The position numbers were made by a program, and so were the translations under genes. A stretch of DNA of 64,000 nt from Bretschneidera sinensis (taxonomy: Eukaryota; Streptophyta; Magnoliopsida; Brassicales; Akaniaceae): contig CM043702.1 in NCBI GenBank assembly GCA_023935145.1, forward strand, positions 103,866,588 through 103,930,587, written 5' to 3'. Numbering within the stretch: the first letter of the stretch is position 1; the number at the start of each line of letters is the position of its first letter. Under the pieces are notes generated by a model. It had not been told where the DNA came from, ran no database searches, and saw only the letters and a list, made by a program, of their open reading frames with translations. Below, piece by piece: positions 19,812-33,665 of this stretch.

Positions 19812-21690
19812 TGTGGCTTCCGATAGTTATAATTCCTACACTAAGCCTCCTTTGTTCAATGGTACAAATTATAATTATTGAAAAAATTTAGTGAGAATCT
19901 TTGTAGAAGGCAAAAAACATAATTTATAGAGAATCACTAAAGAAGGGCCTAAGATTCCAACTAAAAGAGTTACAATTAATGAAACAATAGTTTTTTTTCC
20001 GAAACTAAAATCTGAATATGATGATGATGATTGTAGAATGCTATCTTTAAATAGTAGAGGTACTAGTATTCTACATTATGCATTAGACATAAATGAATAC
20101 AATAAAATTTCAACATGTGTTTCTGCAACAGAAATTTGAGACAAACTTCAGGTGACATATGAGGGCAATAGTGAAGTTAAGAAGTAAAAAATTTGTATGC
20201 TAGTGTCCAAACATGAATCTTTTAAGATGTCTCCTACCGAAACCATTTCTGAAATGTATTCATGTTTCACTAGTATTATTAATGGTTTAAAACTTCTTGA
20301 TAGGAATACTGAAGAGTTTGAGCTCACAAGAAAGATTCTTAGATCCTTGTCTCCAACTTGAAAAGCAAAGAAGAAGACTATTATGGAAGGCAAAGACCTT
20401 GACAAGCTAGACGTAGAAACACTTATTGGATCATTGTTAATGGAGGAAATGAATCATAACTTCAAGAAGAAAGCTATGGTGGCTACAACATCTACTTGGA
20501 GTGATGATAATGAGGACATCTCGGATAGTGAGATCAACTACGAAGAGATTGCCAACCTTTGCTTGATGACAATCGACGATGAAGATGAGGTAAATACTTC
20601 TACTAGCAATAACATTGATAATAGCAATGATGAAATGATTGATGTTATTAATGAATTGCATGATGAATTAAAAAATTTTGATGCTAGAAATGTTGCTCTC
20701 AAGAAGAAAGTTTCATCTCTCTCTAAAGAGATGGAAGCTCTAAAAGAAGAAAAAGAAAAACTTTCTTTTGAGCTTAATAACTCATCATTAGAGTCTTTGA
20801 AAAGTGAATATTTTTATTTGAAAAAGAAAGTGATGAAGTTAAACAACACTATATCTAGGCAAGTTAGTGGAAAAGAAAAGTTAGATGAAGTGTTAGCTTA
20901 TCAATGAATGAGTGAAGAAAAAGAAAAACTTTCTTTTGAGCTTAATAACTCATCATTAGAGTCTTTGAAAAGTGAAAATTCTTATTTGAAAAAGAAAGTG
21001 ATGAAGTTAAATAACACTATATCTAGGCAAGTTAGTGGAAAAGAAAAGTTAGATGAAGTGTTAGCTTACCACTGAATGAGTCAAGAAAAATCTGGTTGGG
21101 CTATTCTCCATCGGGCAAGCAAAGAACAAATGAAATTATCTTTGTGAAAACAACATGTATGGATGAACCGTCCACTTCTAAGGCTCCTAGCAATGTTAAA
21201 AATGTGCCTTCAAAAAATGCTAGTAAGCCTAAAAATTCAAATGTCAATTCTTATGCTAGAAATTCAAATGCTAACGTTAGGAATAGACATCCTAGAAATA
21301 CTTATGCTCATATGTATGCTTATCCTAGAAATGCGAATGCTAAGAATGCATATTCAAGAAATTCATATGCTAGGAATGCATATCCTAGAAATAATTATCA
21401 TGCAAATCCTAGAGATAACATGTATGCTCATAACTCCTATGCTAGAAACATGTATTCTAGGAATGCTCATCCAAGAAATGATAGATTTCCATTTTCTAGG
21501 CATCCTAGAAACTTCTATGATTATCATCGTAGGATCATGCATTATCCACATGTCTATGATTATGGAGCCTCTTATAAGATTAAGAAAGTATTGGTCCCTA
21601 AAGTAGCCATATTTTCAAAGACTAACAGAAAAGGACCCAAGACATTTTGGATACCTAACAGTTCCATCGTATATCCTTGTGTGATGTAGG
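19812..21690 (+). pseudogene. Copia gag of the SIRE-like element
   Basis: It begins DSYNSYTKPPLFNGTNYNY (gag N-terminus of this lineage) with several stops before 20383. From 20383 to 20907 an open frame gives the acidic region and a Lys/Glu heptad-rich stretch (KKKVSSLSKEMEALKEEKEK), a predicted coiled coil. A 168-bp duplication follows. From 21096 an Asn/Tyr/Arg-rich low-complexity region (repeated YARN, YPRN units) precedes GPKTFWIPN. No zinc knuckle was identified. Confidence 0.75.
20746..21081 (+). repeat. 168-bp tandem duplication in gag coiled coil
   Basis: Two near-identical copies, 20746-20913 and 20914-21081, each starting GAAGAAAAAGAAAAAC. The first copy ends in a stop (TGA at about 20905), so the second is not translated in the same frame. 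Confidence 0.85.
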
Positions 21691-21699
21691 TGTGTCTCC

Positions 21700-23600
21700 A
21701 AACAAAGGTAGAAAGTGACTATTGGTACCTTGATAGTGGATGCTCGAAGCATATATGAATGGTGATCGAAGTATATTTAAGGAGTTGACTCTAAGGGATG
21801 GTGGACACATCACCATTAGAGATGACACCAAAATGAAAATCATCGGACATGGTAAAGTGGATAAAAATTCCTCAACCCTTGATAATGTATTACTTGTGCA
21901 AGGCAAAGCCTAATTTACTTAGTATTAGCCAATTATGTGATAAAGGCAACAAAGTAGTATTTGAATCCTCTTATTGTCTTATAATAGACATCAAAAGTAA
22001 CAAGATCAAGTTTGTTGGCCAAAGACATGAAAATGTTTACCTAGTTGATTTAAAAAATTGATCTTCTTTTACTAAAAATTCATAGCTATGGTATAAAAGG
22101 TTTGGTCATGTAAACATGGGTTTGATTAAAATTCTTTCTAGAAAAGACTTGGTTGTTTGTCTTCCCAAAATTAAATTTGAAAAATACAAAGTATGTGATG
22201 CTTGTCAAATGGGAAAACAAATAAGAGTTTCTTTAAAACCTAGAAATGTGATTTCAACTACTAGACCTTTAGAGCTTTTACATATGGACTTGTTTGGTCT
22301 AATAAGCACTATAAGTCTAGCTGGCCATCAATATGCTCTTGTTATTGTAGATGACTATTCTAGATATACCTTTGTTACATTTATTGCTTATAAGGATGAA
22401 GCCTATATAGGTTTTGTAAACTTTTGCAAAATGGTTCAAAATGAAAAAGTGTATTTCTATTAGAAGTATAAAAAGTGATCATGGAAAAGAATTTGAAAAC
22501 CAAAACTTTTCAAAATGTTGTGATGAAAATGGAATTGATCACAACTTTTCAGCTCCTATAACTCCTAAACAAGTTGGTGTTGTTGAAAAGAAAAATAGAG
22601 TTCTAGATGAATTTGCTAGAACTATGCTTTTTGAAAATAGCTTGCCTAATTATCATTTGGTGGAAGCTCTAAACACTTCTTGTTATGTTTTAAATAGAGT
22701 TTTAATTAGGCCTATGCTTAACAAAACTCAATATGAACTATGGAAAGGTAGAAAGCCCAATATCTATTATTTTCGTGCTATCAGTTGCAAATGCTTTATC
22801 CTAAATAACAATAAAGTTAATAGAGTCTTTAATAAAAGAACTCTAGTGGTTGAAGAATTTGTGCATGTTACCTTTGATGAGATTAACCCTTTTAGTAGTA
22901 GAATAGCCTCTCTTGATGATGACACATATTTTATACCAAGGGTGCATGCTTCTACTCCTATTGTTGACTCCAAAGAAAGTCAACCTCAAATGGCTCAAAA
23001 GAAAGATTCTACTAGACTTGATCAACCTTCAACAAGTCAACAAGGAGATGATCTACCTAAGGATGGGAGGTATGTGAATTATCACCTAATCAATCAAGTG
23101 ACTGGTGATCCTTCACAAGGGGTAAGAAATCGTTCCTCTATTAGAAATGTATGCAATTTTATTCAGTAAAATTAATTTAGGTAAATTTGACTCCAAAACC
23201 GATGAAGGGATATTTTTAGGATATTCAACCTCTAGTAAAGCTTATAGAATCTTTAACCAAAGAACTCTAGTGGTTAAAGAATCTGTGCATGTTACCTTTG
23301 ATGAGATTAACCCTATTAGTAGTAGAATAGCCTCTCTTGATAATGACACATATTTTATACCAACGGTGGATGCTTCCACTCCTATTGTTGACTCCAAAGA
23401 AAGTAAGCCTCAAATGGCTCAAAAGAAAGATTCTCCTAGACTTGATCAACCTTCAACAAGTCAACAAGGAGATGATCTACCTAAGGATGGGAGGTATGTG
23501 AATTATCACCTAATCGATCAAGTGATTGGTGATCCTTCACAAGGGGTAAGAATTCGTTCCTCTATTAGAATGTATGCAATTTTATTGTTTATTTATCTCA
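21700..23600 (+). pseudogene. Copia protease and integrase of the SIRE-like element
   Basis: Protease active-site region WYLDSGCSKH near 21723; PNLLSISQLCDKG; GAG-pre-integrase LWYKRFGHVN; a CDACQMGKQ zinc-finger end; integrase core with HMDLFGLIS, VDDYSRYT, KSDHGKEFEN and the PKQVGVVEKKNR region. Frame changes occur near 22070, 22440-22463 and 23150. The C-terminal part is duplicated with a 424-bp period. Confidence 0.8.
22731..23578 (+). repeat. 424-bp tandem duplication of the integrase C-terminus
   Basis: CTCTAGTGGT begins at 22841 and again at 23265 (offset 424), and the protein strings VHVTFDEINP, STPIVDSKES and DLPKDGRYVNYHLI occur twice. The first copy lacks the LGKFDSKTDEGIFLGYS segment that the second keeps. 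Confidence 0.85.
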
Positions 23601-23609
23601 AGTAAAACC

Positions 23610-25098
23610 AAAGTCTTATGATGAAGCTGAAGATGATGAAAATTGGATAAATGCTATGTAAGAAGAGCTAAATCAGTTTGAAAGAAACAAAGTGTAGACT
23701 TTAGTTCCTAGACCAAAAGATCATTCCGTAATTGGAACTAAATGGGTATTTAGAAATAAAATGGATGAAAATGGAATAGTAACTAGGAATAAAGTTAGAC
23801 TTGTAGCTAAAGGTTATAATCAAGAAGAAAGAATCGATTTTGATGAAACCTATGCTCCCGTAGCTAGACTATAAGCTATTCGCATGTTGCTTGCATTTGC
23901 ATGTTTTAAGAACACGAAACTAATTCAAATGGATGTAAAAAGTAAATTTTAAATGACTTTATTGAAGAAGAGGTTTATGTTGAACAACCTTTTGGTTTTG
24001 AAGATCTTAACTTCCAAACCATGTTTATAGGCTTTCTAAAGCTCTTTATGAGTTAAAGTAAGCTCAAAGAGCATGATATAAAATGTTAGGCTTTTACTTG
24101 ATAATGATTTTTCAAGAGGTAAAATATACATTATTCTTTTTACAAAAACTCATAAACATGACACTTTCTTAGTTCAAATATATGTTGATGATATTATATT
24201 TGGTGATTCTAATGAATCCATGTGTCAAGACTTTGCTAAGTGTATGCAATGTGAATTTGAAATGAGCATGATGGGAGCGCTCAATTAATTCCTTGATCTT
24301 CAAATCAAACAAACTAAGGGATGAATCTTCATCAACCAATCCAAGTACACAAAGGATTTACTAAAAAGATTTGGGATGGAGAATTCAAATTCTATTGGGA
24401 CTCCCATGAGCACCTCAACAAAGCTTGATTTGGATGGAGGTAAAAGTGTTCATACTAAGAATTATAGAAGCATGATAGGGGCTTTACTTTATTTAGCTGC
24501 TAGTAAACCCGATATTATGTTTACTGTATGCATGTGTGCTAGATTCCAAGCTAATCCTAAGGAATCTCATATTATATCTGTTAAAAGAATAATAAGGTAT
24601 TTGCATGGTATTCAAAATCTAGGATTATGGTTTTCAAGAAAGTCACATTTTGAACTAGTTGGGTACTCGAATACTGATTTTGCTAGTTGTAGGATTGATA
24701 GAAAAAGTACTAGTGGAGCATGACAATTTGTATGTACTATGTTAACTTTTTGGTTTTCTAAGAAGCAAAATTCAGTTGCACTATCAACCGTTGAAGCGGA
24801 ATATGTGGTCGTCGGTAGTTGTTGTGCACAAGTTTTATGGATAAAATGACAGCTAGAAGACTATGGCATGTGTTTTCAAAATATTCCAATTTTATGTGAT
24901 AACAGTAGTGCTATAAATCTAACTAAAAATTCAATTCAGCATTCTAGAACCAAAGATTTTGAGATTAGACATCACTTTATAAGAGATCATGCTAAAAAAG
25001 GTGATATCAAACTTGAATTCATACCTACAGAAGATCAAATTGCTGATATCCTTACTAAAACTTTGAATGAAATACCTTTTGTAGAATTAGAATATTAA
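23610..25098 (+). pseudogene. Copia RT and RNase H of the SIRE-like element
   Basis: Frames give [34 protein letters not shown], then after stops QIYVDDIIFGDSN (catalytic YVDD at about 24180-24192), SMIGALLYLAASKPDI, and RNase H with DFASCRIDRKSTSG, STVEAEYV, CDNSSAINLTKN and ADILTK. At least ten stops or frameshifts lie between 23600 and 25098. Confidence 0.8.
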
Positions 25099-25684
25099 TG
25101 GGCATGAAAAACTATGAATGTTTATGTGTTTAAATTGCATTTTCATTCATCATTTGCATAAATTCCATTGAATGAATGAACATGAATTCTCATTTAATGT
25201 TTCCCACACTCAAAAGTGGCTTAGAGAAACTTAAGCTTGCAATTTTTCTGAACTGGAGTTCAAACTTTTCTGAAAATTCCTTGGCTCAGTCGACTATATC
25301 TTTTGTTACGTCGACTAAATGAAGTCCCTGAACAACTATTGACTTTTTTTCTATCATTAAGTTGACTTAAACATTTATCCAGTCGACTAAATGAACTCAT
25401 ACAGCCGACTGAATTATCCCTGACTTACGACCTCTCATTAAGTCGATTGAACTGAGAGTAAGTCGACTGAAGGCCCGTAATTTCAAAAAAAATCCTAATT
25501 TTAAAACTCATCCAGTTAACTGGACTGGGCATCAGTCAACTTGATGCGCGATATCATATATACACTGGTCTGGTCTTAAAACGTCATTTCACATACTTTT
25601 CAAACCACTACTCCTTTCAGTTTCTTGCCATTCTCTCTACGCTCTCTCTCTATTTCGTGCATTTGATCTCAAATCCTCACAAAA
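25099..25684 (+). other. Non-coding spacer with AGTCGACT-type motifs
   Basis: Between the RNase H stop and the extra ORF. It holds exact AGTCGACT at 25288-25295, 25381-25388 and 25461-25468, plus several one-base variants; the same motif occurs in both LTRs. Confidence 0.6.
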
Positions 25685-26966
25685 ATGTATGAGGGAAAGC
25701 ACGTGAAGATGCCTTATCTAGGAGTAGATAATCCCACTACCAAAAAATGAAAAGCTTCTCAAGAAGCAAAAGGGAAAGCAAAGGCTACTGAGTCGAGCAA
25801 GCCAACTCAGGATGATCTAGATGCTTCAAGCTTCAGAGATGACAAGGTTAAAGATAGGTACAACACTAGTATAAGAATTAAGGAGATAATGCCTGGTTGA
25901 CTAGTTGATTTTACTTCACTTTTGGGATTTTCGATATTAAACCACTTTTTGATATGCTACGGTGGACACCTTTAGTTAAAATCCATGGAAAAATACTACC
26001 TAAGGCTCATCCACCAATTTTATGCCAATATACAGCAACCCACATCCTCTGCCCCTCATTTCACTACAATGGTTATAGGAAAAGAGTTTGCTGTCTATGC
26101 TAGCCTCTTACTTAAAATCCTAAAGTTACCTACTAAGGGAATTAAATAGGTAGGGGATGGGTGGCCACTTGATTTTGACTATGAGAAAGCCTGTAGGGTG
26201 ATCAAAGGGAACCCAAACTACAATTATGGCATCCAGACCTACAATACCTCCACTAACCTAACCCTTGATTCGAGGATGTTGAATCTTATAGTAAATTGGA
26301 CCATTAATCCCAGACTAGGTAGCAAAGTCAGTCCTTCTAAGTTGGACATTCTCCTAATCTACTACCTCAAGATTGAAACCCCCTACAACCTGTACCCTAT
26401 CCTCATTAGTAATATGCTAATTGGTCATGACAGAAACACTGGTTGTCTACCTTATGGCATGCTCATTACTCTCATCCTCAACCACTATGAAATTCCTCTC
26501 CCTGAAAATAAGTCTCAAGATATTGATTAGCCTGATGTGATCAATGTCTCTATCCTTAAGAAAATAGGTTGTGCAATATGGGGTAGTTTTCTAGTCTTGA
26601 AGCCAGGGAAAACATCTGAGTAAAGGATGAAGAACTTGAAGAGGAGAAAGAGGAACAGGGTGTTCCTAGAGGTTCACAGCAGAGAGCAGTAGGTCCAAAC
26701 GGTTGGATGCTATCCTTTAGGCCATCGCTGGTCTTCAAGTCACAATGAACAACATGCAACAGTCCACAGATGTTGAGCTTGAGGATATGAGGATTGAGTT
26801 GATAGTAGTATATGATGATCTCTCAATCTTTCATGATGACACACAAAACTCCTTTGTTGAGGTCAGAGATCAATATGCTGAGGTAGGGACTAGTTTGCTA
26901 AGATATGGAGCAGAGTTCGTGCACGTGTCTTCTCTCCTCCACCTGATTGGATGCACTGATCTTTGA
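25685..26966 (+). pseudogene. Extra ORF of the SIRE-like element (plant transposon protein domain)
   Basis: ATG at 25685 (MYEGKHVKMPYLGVDNPTTK) with early stops at about 25748 and 25900; the largest open part is 26198-26530. The block LNLIVNWTINPRLG, LLIYYLKIETPYNL, LISNMLIGHD and LPYGMLITLIL follows the pattern of the domain annotated as putative plant transposon protein (Pfam Transposase_32 type) found after pol in some plant copia and gypsy elements. The C-terminal part (26745-26966) has heptad-like acidic sequence. Same strand as pol. Function in the family is unknown. Confidence 0.6.
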
Positions 26967-27600
26967 TAGCTCACTCCTTTTAATCCTTTATTTTTTTTAA
27001 ACTCATGAACAATTGCAAGCACATTTCCTTTATTTTCATGCATATTATGAATTTGTTTTTTGGAATTTGGCTCATAAGAGCCTTTATATTTATGTTTTTG
27101 TTTCTAGATGCTTGGATTTTGAAGTTTATATTATGATGGTATTATGCACATATAAGTTGTGGTATTTAGTTTGATACTTGCTCATGAGAGTTGTTTATAT
27201 CATGGTGAATGGTTAAATTTCTGACTTTGCTCAGGAGAGCTTACACTCATTAGTTTTAGTTTAAATTTTGTGTTTAGATATTCGCCTTACTATCCATGCA
27301 AATTTCTGTACATTTTCTGCTCCTTAGGACCCTCCTTTATGATGATGAATAAAAGGGGGAGAAAAATGAAGGTTTAGGAAGAAAAATAGCAATTATGTAA
27401 TATGTATGCATAGATTAAGGGGGAGCTTTGCTCCTTCCTTGTTTAAATCATATAGACGTTTTACACATACTTGGTTGGGTTGTTCAAAACAATCGTTGGA
27501 GGTTTTTATTGCAAAAACAAAGGAAGCTGTTAAAATTTTCTCAAAAATCAAACACTTAGCTTTTAGAAGCCTTTTTCTTAAAATGGTTTTGTCATCATCA
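26967..27600 (+). other. Spacer before the polypurine tract of the SIRE-like element
   Basis: T-rich; no domain recognised. A 73-codon frame at 27406-27627 crosses into the LTR and is not convincing. Confidence 0.5.
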
Positions 27601-27617
27601 AAAAAAGGGGAGATTTT

Positions 27618-28815
27618 TGACCCCTAACCTTATTTTAATGATGACAAAACAATATCAAATTGTGCTAACCAATTTGTTAAGTGTTTAAGAGATGCAAGGA
27701 TGTTTGAACAAAGACAACTAGTACTTAAAAAACCAAGTACTCAACCTTGGAACAAGACTGAAGAACAAGATTAGAAGATTTAAGGTAGTCATTTGTAAAT
27801 CTTCTCTCAAGTCTATAGCTTTATTAATTGCTCAAAATGTTTACAAATTTTTTTTTAACAAAGGCTTTTGAACTTAACTTTATTTTATAAAGTTATTGTC
27901 AAAACTGAAAAAGACTATTTCAAGGGATTCAACGGATTAAATGGTCTATTCGGTCGACTGAATGAAGGACAAAAAAGTCTTGTCCTTTGACTCTAAATGA
28001 AGGTCAAGTTCTTCTATCCTTAACCCACTCGAATGAGACAGAGTGTTACTCTCTGACCCAGTCGACTTAACTGAATGGTTAAAGACCTTAAACAGAGTCA
28101 TTTAATTCAGTCGACTGAATAAGTATCCAATCGACTGAATGCTCGAAAATAATGGATATAATTCATATTTTTTAGCGTTGTTTAAAGTATTAAATGCTCC
28201 TAACCACTTTCCAACAACCTTACATTTTGAGTCACGGCTATATGAGTTTAAGACTATATAAACCCATTATAAATGAGCAACCCAAAAAACAAGAACATTT
28301 AATTCATTTTTGATCATTTATTGCTGTTTAAAGCTTTCAAAAACCTTCTTGAGCCATTCTTTAAAGCTTTGCTCCTTAAAAGAGATATAATCATCATCTT
28401 ATAAATGCATTAATTGCTATCTCTCTTGTAATTTTTTACAATTAATTCCAATCATTGTAAAGAGAAAGAGTTGATGTAACTCTTTTAGATGTTTCAGTGT
28501 TAAACATTTTTTTTGTACACTTCTTTAATTGGAATAGATCTTTGTAAGGTTTGAACAACACCCGTGAAGTTGCTTGACTATTTCTAGTGGGTAGCTTTAA
28601 GCAGGTTCTTTAAAGAGAGTGGACGTATGGTCGAAGAGATTCTGATATTGACGAACCACTATAAATAGAGTTTGCATATTCTCTTCCTTTTACTCCTTTA
28701 ATTTCAGCAATATATTCATTGTTGTGCTTGCTTAATTTTTTAAAACTTGTTTTTTAATTGCAAAAAGTTTCAAAACCTAATTCACCTCCCTCTTAGGTTT
28801 GCACCTTGGTTTACA
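27618..28815 (+). repeat. 3' LTR of the SIRE-like element
   Basis: 1198 bp, TGACCCCTAAC...TTGGTTTACA. A TATATAAACCC at about 28255-28265 is the probable TATA region. Copies of an AGTCGACT-type motif lie at 28060-28067 and 28109-28116. Confidence 0.85.
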
Positions 28816-29779
28816 CTTTCTTTTTCTCATAAATACCAACAAAAAAAATACCTAATAATGGTGAATAGGATAAGAAATATTTATTATTTTATGATTTTAA
28901 GTTATTTGTGGGATTATTGTGTAAATAAGCAAGCCCAAAATAATAAGCCCAGAGACTTATACAAACGATATCACTAAGAATTAAATCCTCACTTGCAAGT
29001 CAATATAAGACAGATAAGAAAAGCAGACATGTTTGAGTGCCTATGCAAAGGAAAGTACTCAGTCTAGTTGGGAATATTAGTTGCGGAAACATAGTCTTAT
29101 GAACTAACCAAAGTTCACATGAATCTTTACTTTACACCCATCTACTGGATAGAACCAACCAGATGAACTGTCAACTACCATACCAGTAAATTTGTTTTTC
29201 TCACTTTTTTCAGTAGTTTACTCAAATGGCTAATCCAAATGAAGCCTAATGGTCTATGTAGTCATTCTCTATCGCATGAAATGTTTTACTAATCTTAGAT
29301 CTGATTATGACATTAGAAAACAGGCGTACAATATAAGATACATGTCTAACATAACCTATAAAAAATAAAAATAAAATAGTATACCTGTATGACATAGGAG
29401 AGATTCTTGCCTAGGCTGGATCCATGGGATTTTCCTAGACCGGAAGTACTTTCCACCATCAGATAGAGAGAGAAAAATTTCCCCCGCCTTTGTGGAGAGT
29501 ACCTTTGTCCACGAAAATTCCATGGCCTAGGTCTAGGCAATAATTTTTCCTGACATAGAGGGATGAAGGCCACATTAAATGTTCAAAGAAGGAAACAAGA
29601 CAAATATTGAATAAATGATATGAACATTTCCTATCCAAACCAAAAAGTAACAAAGTTAGCCACACAACTACACCTGAGACACCAGAAAAGTAACACAGTT
29701 GCCTCCACCTAGAAATTTTTAAATAAGCAACTACTCCTCACACATCTTTTTGTATATATCATTATGCTTACTACTCACT
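28816..29779. other. SDRb: Reductase intron, unassigned
   Basis: Contains a moderately GC-rich island on the minus strand at about 29400-29580 (CCTAGGCCATGG, then AAAGGCGGGGG) with short overlapping frames but no recognised domain. It may be a decayed element. Confidence 0.45.
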
Positions 29780-30848
29780 ATTAGATTGAAGAAAGTGATT
29801 GGGAAGATACAGTCTCATCAAAATGCTTTTATTGAGGATAGGCATAATTTGGTGGATCTCTAGGGAGAGGAGAGAGGCTTATTGTGTGCGGATATGGAAG
29901 TGGATCTAGAAAGGGTAGGATGATGATTTTAGTCCATTTTGTGTCTTTTGAGGTGGCAAATGGTAAAGCTACTCGGTTATGGTAGGACAGCTGGTGTGGG
30001 AATCTCTTTGAGTGTGCAATTTCCTGATGTGTTTTCTATTGTTTGAGACAAAGATGCCCTCATTAGATTTTGCATTTCCTCCACAATGTTTAATGGTTGG
30101 GAACTTGAAAGTGTTGGGAAAGTTTTTGAAGCCGTGTATAACACTAGGCTTATTTTGAATAAGGAGGATATGGTTCGATGGAAGTTTAATTCAGAAAAGG
30201 TGTTTGAGCTGAAGTCTTTTTGTAAGGCTCTTATTAATGTTGCTCCAATGGAAGGGACCCCTAATTTCCTTTGGCAAGCCATATGGAAGTCTTATGCTCC
30301 AAGGAAAGTCTGTTTCCTTATGTGGGAAGACATGTGAGAGAAAATCCTCACCACTGAAAACTTTCAAAGAAGAGGGAAAATGCTTGTTAGTAAGTGTTAC
30401 ATTTGTAAAGAAAAGTCCGAGTCCATGTCTCATCTTTTGTTAGGGTGCTTGTTGGCTAGAAGTTTATGGGAAATGGCTTATTGTGTTTTGCAATTTTGTG
30501 AGTGATTCTGACTCCATGAGAGAGATGAAATGTGGGCTTGAAATGGTATTCGTGCTTCTGAAGACTAAAGAGAGCATACTCTTTGATTCCCCTTTCTATT
30601 TTTTGGCTTGTTTTGAATGAAAGAAATATGAGGGTTTTTGATAGTGTAGAGAGGCCGAATAGAAGTGATTAGAGATAGGCCATTCACTGCCCTTAGTTTT
30701 TGGTTTTTAGGATTTTTTTTTGTAAATGAGGTTGATCAAAATATCTCATAGATTTTGTGGACCTTCTATCATGTCGAGAGGTATTTTGTGTTTGGGTTGA
30801 ACCTCCTTTGTGCCTTATACATAGACAATGCTTATTTATAAAAAAAGA
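29780..30848 (+). mobile_element. Internally deleted LINE fragment with zf-RVT domain
   Basis: It starts in RT (RLKKVIGKIQSHQNAFIEDR, about 29785-29850), then jumps to the reverse-transcriptase zinc-binding region: VFELKSFCKALINVAP, WQAIWKSYAPRKVCFLMWE, LTTENLQRRGK-like codons, CYICKEKSESMSHLLLGC. It ends in TTATAAAAAAAGA at about 30837-30848, a short poly-A. Multiple stops. Orientation is opposite to the host gene. Confidence 0.7.
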
Positions 30849-31151
30849 TCTCATGATATTCAGATAAAGTACTCTGGCTCATCCTATTTTTGTAAGCGGC
30901 CAACATTGTAAAACCATTATCAAATAAATTTAAACCCCATGAACAAAACGACATGTTATAGCTTTCATTCTAACATCAAGACTAAATTATCCTATCAGAA
31001 TCCTTCGCATAAGGCAATACAGGAGGTTCTTAATATGATCTTGAAGCTAATTGCAGGAAGGAATAGACATAAAATAAGCATTTGAAAATTCTATTTCATG
31101 GCAACCAAAACTTCAAATCTTATGAGAAAATGTAAATAAGGTCACACTGAC
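30849..31151 (-). other. SDRb: Reductase intron next to the penultimate-exon donor
   Basis: Ordinary AT-rich intron; nothing else recognised. Confidence 0.6.
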
Positions 31152-31320
31152 CAGCATCTGACGCCAGGTATATAGCAGCCATAGCAATATCCCATTTCTT
31201 CCCTAGTTTATACAAAGGCATGTAGTCTTTAGCTTTGCTATCAATCTCCTTAGGTGCAAGTTTACTCATTTCAGGAGTATCACAAATGGGGCCAGGGGCA
31301 ATCCCATTGACTTGAATATC
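31152..31320 (-). CDS. SDRb: Dienoyl-CoA reductase penultimate exon, truncated at its 5' side
   Basis: Minus-strand codons run DIQVNGIAPGPI, MSKLAPKEI, YMPLYKLGKKWDIAMAA, YLASDA, then one G before the donor GTCAGT (31151-31146). That G completes a Gly codon with the first two bases of the last exon, so splicing phase is preserved. Family homology stops just upstream of DIQ at about 31320, where filler and copia sequence begin. Confidence 0.85.
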
Positions 31321-31340
31321 AATGGGGCCAGGAGTATCAC
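31321..31340. other. Templated filler at the gene/copia junction
   Basis: The 20 bases between exon homology and copia homology consist of a 12-base copy of 31285-31296 followed, with a 3-base overlap, by an 11-base copy of 31273-31283, both from the adjacent exon in the same orientation. Confidence 0.7.
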
Positions 31341-31858
31341 CTTTTACTTTGTTGAAACATCTATTTCCGTCTTTATTTTCTCATTTGAATGTATCTTCAT
31401 TTCAATGCCATACTTGTGAGTTTACTAAACATCATCGTGTTACATTTCCATTGAGTTTTAATAAAAGTTTTATGACATTTACTATTGTTCATACTGATGT
31501 TTGGGTCCCTCTCGTACTGTATCCATCTCTTATGAAAGCAAAAGGTGAGGTGTTTTCTATCTTTAAAATCTTTCATCATATGGTTCAAACTCAGTTTAAT
31601 ACCTCCATTAAAATTGTTCGTTCTGACAATGGCAAAGAGTATTCTAACAATGACCGTCGTACTTGGAGGAACATGGAATAGTCCATCAATCCACTTATGT
31701 AAAAACTCCTCAACATAATGGTGTTGCTGAACGTAAAAATCGACATTTTCTGGAGGTTGCAAGATCTCTTATGTTTCAAATGGATGTTCTCAAACCTTAT
31801 TGGGGTGATGTTGTGTTGACAGCTACATATATCATAAATTGTTTCCCTTCTAGGATAC

Positions 31859-33658
<1,800 letters not shown>

Positions 33659-33665
33659 GAAGGAG

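Larger units (their letters stand above)
19027..28815 (+). mobile_element. SIRE-like Ty1/copia retrotransposon with an extra 3' ORF
   Basis: 5' LTR 19027-19757, primer-binding site TGGTATTAGAGC (19760-19771, initiator-Met type), gag, protease, integrase, RT and RNase H in copia order (about 19812-25098), an extra decayed ORF (25685-26966), a polypurine tract AAAAAAGGGGAGA (27601-27613) and 3' LTR 27618-28815. Both LTRs end TTGGTTTACA. The 5' LTR is about 470 bp shorter than the 3' LTR because of a deletion with an inversion. No exact target duplication is visible. It has many stops and two internal tandem duplications and is certainly inactive. The long coiled-coil gag and the extra ORF suggest the SIRE/Maximus lineage (inference). 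Confidence 0.85.
16581..31151 (-). other. SDRb: 14.57-kb intron of the reductase gene
   Basis: Bounded by donor 31151 and acceptor 16581 (minus strand). It holds a SINE-like repeat, a minus-strand LINE fragment, a SIRE-like copia element and a plus-strand LINE fragment. No middle exon of the reductase was found in the remaining sequence. Confidence 0.7.

Noticed and set aside
26198..26530. An independent host gene of 110 codons
   Set aside because: It is the open middle of the decayed extra ORF of the SIRE-like element, in line with flanking frames.
29346..29665. A missing exon of the reductase on the minus strand
   Set aside because: The encoded strings do not match the expected central part of the enzyme (no NAAAGNF or YxxxK region).
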